Part shown: positions 60,101 to 64,000 of the stretch, in pieces
Layout: the number at the start of each line of letters is the position of its first letter
How positions within the stretch are numbered: position 1 is the stretch's first letter
NCBI GenBank assembly: GCA_025529335.1
Contig: JAMYHX010000359.1
Location: 1-64,000 of the forward strand
Length of the DNA: 64,000 bases
Source: Rhizopus sp. PT2906
Taxonomy: Eukaryota > Mucoromycota > Mucoromycetes > Mucorales > Rhizopodaceae
Direction: 5' to 3'
Notes under the pieces: generated by a model
What the model was told of the DNA's origin: nothing
Seen by the model: only the letters and a program-made list of their open reading frames with translations
The model's database searches: none
Position numbers and translations under genes: made by a program

Positions 60101-60988
60101 CAAATATTACGCTCCTTGACACAGAACCACTTGAAATGGCCAGACAGTTAAGTATCATGGACTTCAAACTGTATAGTAGTATTAGACCTATTGAGTGTCT
60201 CGGTAAGGCTTGGTCTAGGGATGGCGATCATGGATTAGTAGCTGTGAACATCAAGCAGTCTATTAAATACTGTAATCGCTTAACCTCTTGGGTCACTGAG
60301 AGTATATTAGCTCATGAAGATCCTAAGAAGCGAGCCACTGTTATTAAATATTGGGTACAAGTTGCTGATGTAAGTCATTCAACATCTTTTACGACTAATA
60401 CTAAATCGACACTATATAGCATTGTAAGGTGCTGAACAATTTTAATACATGTATGGCCATTCTATCCGCATTTGACAATAGTGCCATCGGTCGATTGAAG
60501 AAGACATGGATGGTAGATATCATAAAATAGGAATCTTATTTTATACTAAACACTTCTTGTTGTAATAGGCGTGTAATAGAACCACAACTCAAACACTTGC
60601 TTCTATTCGTAAACTCATGGGAGCCAATCGTAACTTTGTGGAGTATCGTGAAAACATTCATTCTGTTAGCCCACCATGCATTCCCTTTTTGGGCATTTAC
60701 CTTCAAGACTTGACATTCATCGAAGACGGAAACCCAGATTATCTCCGTAAATCTAATAATCTCATCAACTTTGCAAAGCGACAAAAGATCGCTGAAGTCA
60801 TTCGTGAACTCAAACAATTCCAATCCTTTGCTTACAATTTCCATCCACTCCAAGAGTTACAGGACTTCATTCAGGCTCAATTGAATTGTGAGCATGATGT
60901 TGAAAAATTATATGAACGAAGCTTACAACTTGAACCAAGAGCATCTGAAACTCCCAACAGTATTTATCTCGTTGGAAATGTCATGTAG
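57177..60988 (+). CDS. cdc25: Cdc25-type Ras guanine-nucleotide exchange factor, SH3-WW-WW-RasGEFN-RasGEF
   Basis: ATG at 57177. SH3 domain: ARVRAVYPYYSEEKSSLSFK to GWWDGVCNGERGWFPSNYVE, completed across a first intron with donor GTAGGA. WW1: LPDGWTIQMTEDGRAWYYYN with HQHP. WW2: SWVERKTPQGRVYFCNL with TTWDYDE, after a second intron. A helical region of about 350 residues follows. RasGEF-N starts LPALVERLTVHNTL and continues after an intron with DTNFIATFLLTYRSF. The catalytic domain has KLYSSIRPIECLGKAW, VADHCKVLNNFNTCMAIL, ACNRTTTQTLASIRKLMG and CIPFLGIYLQDLTFIEDGNP. It should activate Ras upstream of adenylate cyclase or MAP kinase. The two WW domains are an addition not present in yeast Cdc25. 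Confidence 0.93.
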
Positions 60989-61354
60989 AAAATGAATATG
61001 AACTAATAATGATAGTAATAATAATAAAGTATATTGGACCCAAATTTAAAATGATGATCAAAGTAATTCCTTCTTTAGATGACAGCAAAGTAATACAAAG
61101 CTGTCGTTACGTTTCAACAGAATCATGAAAGAACAACTTCCTCTAATATGCTGAGACTGGCCATTTAGATGTCTACTATCATTCCATTATGGAATTTATT
61201 TTTTCATGCGTTTACATCATACTTGTATGAAATCTCTTTACTGCCCTCGGTCATTAGTCAAAAAGTTGATTTGAGTCAAATGAAGAAAAAAAAATCAGCG
61301 ATGATAAGTCTGCATTCTTTTCATCTTTCTTTTATACATTCGCTCATTTACATT
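60989..61354. other. Intergenic, Ras GEF / small tail-anchored protein
   Basis: No separate gene. An in-frame ATG at 61169 could extend the next gene by 62 residues, but that stretch is unremarkable and the ATG at 61355 is preferred. Confidence 0.45.
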
Positions 61355-61937
61355 ATGGACCATCAAGAGAATTTAAACAAACATCAACCATCATCTGCTG
61401 AAGAACTGGATTTACTAGCACCTGAATCAACTTTTGAATCAATTGATCGTTCCGAAACTGAAAACGAGTGGGTTGATATCATTCAAGCTGGTGATGAAAT
61501 AAGCACAGAGTTACGTACGATAGGAGATGATGACTTACAAGAACCTGATTGGGGCTATGAAGAAGATCAGCAAAGAGTGGATACAATTGTTAATACCATT
61601 TCGGATAGTATAACGCATGATTCTAATAATGATCAAAGTGAAGGTAAATTTAAAAAGAATGTATAATAGTCTTGCAAGTAATGGTGAGGCTTATTTGGCG
61701 TCTCCCTCAGCAAGTTACAGTCAATGCAACTAGTATTAATAATAACTTCCGATTTTTTTTAAAAAAAAAGACATATGTCTTGGATCAACAATTCAACAAT
61801 CATTACCCGGAGCATTTAATAGTGCTGAAGACAACTTACGCATAATCATGTTTCACAAAAATTCTAAAAGCAAAATGGAATACTCTTCTCTTGACGTAGC
61901 CATCTTTCTTCTCGCAGCGATTCTCAATGCTTTATAA
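61355..61937 (+). CDS. Small acidic protein with predicted C-terminal membrane anchor
   Basis: Exon 1 (61355 to about 61644) encodes an acidic, soluble stretch, MDHQENLNKHQPSSAEELDL to DSNNDQSEG. If the donor GTAAAT is used and the run TTTTTTTTAAAAAAAAAG ending near 61771 is the acceptor, exon 2 continues DICLGSTIQQSLPGAFNSAE and ends SLDVAIFLLAAILNAL with a stop at 61935-61937. The last 15 residues are hydrophobic, so a tail anchor is predicted. Without splicing the frame stops at 61666 after KFKKNV. No family is recognised. It converges with the proteasome gene 80 bp away. Confidence 0.55.
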
Positions 61938-62016
61938 ACAATAAAGAGCCGATTCGTTTCTTTTTTTTTTCTTTTTATTCAAGGGCGCAGGATGATATAA
62001 TAAAAGTACAAGGAGA

Positions 62017-62963
62017 TTACAATCTGTTGATGATTTCTTGTAATTCTTCCTCGGTATAGATTCTAAAGCGTTGTTCTGGTGTAACTGATGCAATTTGAAC
62101 ATTCGTCTTGTTTAATTTTTCTTCCATGACTGATTTTAAAACGCTTAATGCAAGAGTCTCTGCTTCTTGCAATGTCATTGATCTATGATATTCCTTTTGA
62201 AGCTCTGTTTGAGCGCCTTCAGATCCAGATCCTATAGCCTTTGCTTGGTATTTCATAAATGTGCCTGAAGGGTCAGCATGGAAACTAGATCGTTTGTTAG
62301 TTGTATGTTATTGTGTAATCAATAGCACTCACAGCTGAGGTCCGTTTTCATCAACACCAGCAATAAGCAGTGCAACACCAAAAGGACGACTCTAGAGGAA
62401 TAATCAGCTTTTCATTCTTATTTACCATCTTTTTATTTTTATTTTTTTCCCTTACCATGATTGACTCTTCACCTTCAGCACCTTCACCAAATCTCAATGC
62501 TAAATCACAAACACTTTGAGTAACGCTTTCAACCTTTAATTTTTCATCATATGTAAAACGATGGTTCTGCAAACAAAAGCTGTCAGTTTGGTTCACTTGT
62601 TTAATCCTTTTCTCTTCCTACCTGAGCCGCAACACGCGCATGTTCAATCATTGTTCTTGCATCAGCTGTCATTCCACTAACAGCACAGCCTAAATGCTCG
62701 TCAATTTCCATAATCTTTTCAATTGAACTAGGTTCCAATAATGTAGAAGATACACGCTTTTCTACAGCCAAGATAACGCCTTGAGAAGTTTGAACACCAA
62801 TAGCAGTTGTACCAAGCTATTTGTATATAAGAAACCCTTTTTCTGCATCTACATTCTAAAGACTTACTTTGATGGCTTCAATTGCATATTCTACTTGGAA
62901 AAGACGACCTTCAGGTGAAAAGGTATTTACACCACGATCATATTCAGAGCGAGTTAAGAACAT
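62017..62963 (-). CDS. pup2: 20S proteasome subunit alpha 5
   Basis: Five exons from ATG at 62963. The alpha-subunit signature is SEYDRGVNTFSPEGRLFQVEYAIEAIK, followed by LGTTAIGVQTSQGVILAVEKR, the IEKIMEIDEHLGCAVSGM segment typical of alpha5, and NHRFTYDEKLKVESV. Later exons give RPFGVALLIAGVDENGPQL, FHADPSGTFMKYQAKAIGSG and EELQEIINRL at the end. Length (about 245 residues) is normal. It is a structural, non-catalytic ring subunit of the 20S core. Intact. Confidence 0.95.
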
Positions 62964-63217
62964 TCTTTATAAAGATGTATGAGAATAAGAAAAAGAAAAA
63001 AAGAGAGAAAAAGGGACGCGCAGGTTGTGTACGTGTACATTGGAAGGTCATGACGGCATCAAGCCAGTCACATTTAAAGTGGGTTATTTATTTTTGAAAG
63101 GCACACACACAACACATTCTATGTTAATCATCTATGTGCTTTATACACTCTTTATATCTATATTTTATCAGTCTATGGATTGATGGTGTACTTATATGTA
63201 GTACATCTAATCAAGAT

Positions 63218-63903
63218 CTATTTTTTATACACAACTTGACATCTATCAATAAAAGCTTTCAATGTCATTTTTGACACCTGATCAAAGAACATGGACGAGG
63301 CTTGAGCATGAATAGGTGATGCAAAATCAAATGAGATACTAAAATCTACCCAACATGTTGGATGATCAGCCGCTTCAGGGGTATTCAGTTTTGTGCTGGG
63401 CACATTGGGTGTAAATTTCCATGTAGTTATCATATCATTAAATAGTGTACCATCCGCAGCTACTGCCTAATAAATGAAAATTAGAGGGGGGGGGACCTGC
63501 TGTTTCTTTTGTCTATTGTACCTTGACCAAACTGGGTCTCTCACATGTCACCCTGGACATGTATTTTTCTTTAAATAATTTGAAGCCAACCCCTAATTCA
63601 GCTTTCAACAGAAACTTGTTGTCACTGATCTTGGTATTCGTATATACATGAGAATGAGTGCAAAATGGAACAAAGAAATGGTAGTCTTCTACATTGGCGA
63701 CAACATTATAAAGTTGGTTCTGCGAAAAGCTAATTGAGCATTTTGTATAGATCGACTTGAGATCGGCTTGGCCAAAGTAGTATATGCTTATTTACTACTT
63801 ACTTTAGCAGCTTTCTTTCAGAGTAATGTTTTCCTGTACTCAATAGGCTGGGTAAGCTAAACAGGTGTCGACGCTGTTGCTTTACCACAGAAATCACAGT
63901 CAT
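63218..63903 (-). CDS. coq10: Coq10-type START-domain coenzyme Q-binding protein
   Basis: Three exons from ATG at 63903. Exon 1 is a basic presequence (MTVISVVKQQRRHLFSLPSL) that ends ERKLL; after an intron with donor GTAAGT and acceptor TTAG the protein reads NFSQNQLYNVVANVEDYHFF and VPFCTHSHVY. The START-like fold continues with ELGVGFKLFKEKYMSRVTCE, then after another intron AVAADGTLFNDMITTWKF and WVDFSISFDFASPIHA, ending CQVVYKK. Coq10 binds coenzyme Q in the inner mitochondrial membrane and is needed for its efficient use in respiration. The gene is complete within the window, with 97 bp to its edge. Confidence 0.93.
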
Positions 63904-64000
63904 TTATATAATAAAGAAAGATGAGGGTGGTGGTTGCGGCTGTGTAAATTTGTACAACTGATCATTTCCATAAATAGATCCTTTTATGTTTCTCGTTCTC

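Overview
This is a stretch of nuclear fungal chromosome. The genes are interrupted by many short introns (about 45-65 nt, GT-AG with a pyrimidine-rich or TATAG-type acceptor). Intergenic DNA is AT-rich with long poly-A/poly-T runs, and every recognisable gene has a fungal or general eukaryotic counterpart. The gene set and style (SH3-WW-WW Ras exchange factor, kelch membrane protein, ThrE-type exporter, compact introns) suit an early-diverging filamentous fungus. Mucoromycota, probably Mucorales, is my best guess; this rests on overall look, not on a marker gene. No rRNA, tRNA or CRISPR was recognised. Layout: 1.1-18.2 kb is gene-dense: an Fpk1/Nrc-2 type AGC kinase, a SulP sulfate permease, a Rho1-type GTPase, an unknown low-complexity protein, an F-box/WD40-like protein, a small methyltransferase, a possible Sog2-like protein, an OXLD1-like mitochondrial protein and NADPH-cytochrome P450 reductase. 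19.7-31.5 kb holds Elp4, a synaptobrevin whose start codon is split by an intron, a TBC protein, a kelch/three-TM protein, a Pof1-type nucleotidyltransferase and a Coq1-like prenyl synthase lacking key catalytic residues. 33.0-43.0 kb holds the large TFIIIC B-block subunit, a ThrE/Prm10 exporter and an endonuclease/exonuclease/phosphatase protein. 43.0-52.0 kb is a 9-kb gene-poor island. It carries a decayed Tc1-like transposon with terminal inverted repeats and TA flanks, apparently nested in an older Tc1-like remnant on the other strand. It also carries a TATA-driven region with a tandem array of small hairpins that share an ATG-containing loop but have differing, complementary stems. 52.1-64.0 kb holds Sac3, a Cdc25-type Ras GEF, a small predicted tail-anchored protein, proteasome subunit alpha5 and Coq10. 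How they work together: there is no operon-like logic or biosynthetic cluster; this is ordinary housekeeping content. Loose themes are signalling and polarity (AGC kinase, Rho1, Ras GEF, possible Sog2), membrane traffic (synaptobrevin, TBC protein), coenzyme Q (Coq1-like, Coq10) and gene expression (TFIIIC, Elongator, Sac3). The best candidates for something undescribed are the hairpin array at 45.54-45.71 kb, its putative spliced host transcript (about 44.91-46.24 kb), and the catalytically degenerate Coq1-like protein. All intron positions are read by eye from splice consensus and protein continuity; no alignments or transcripts were available.
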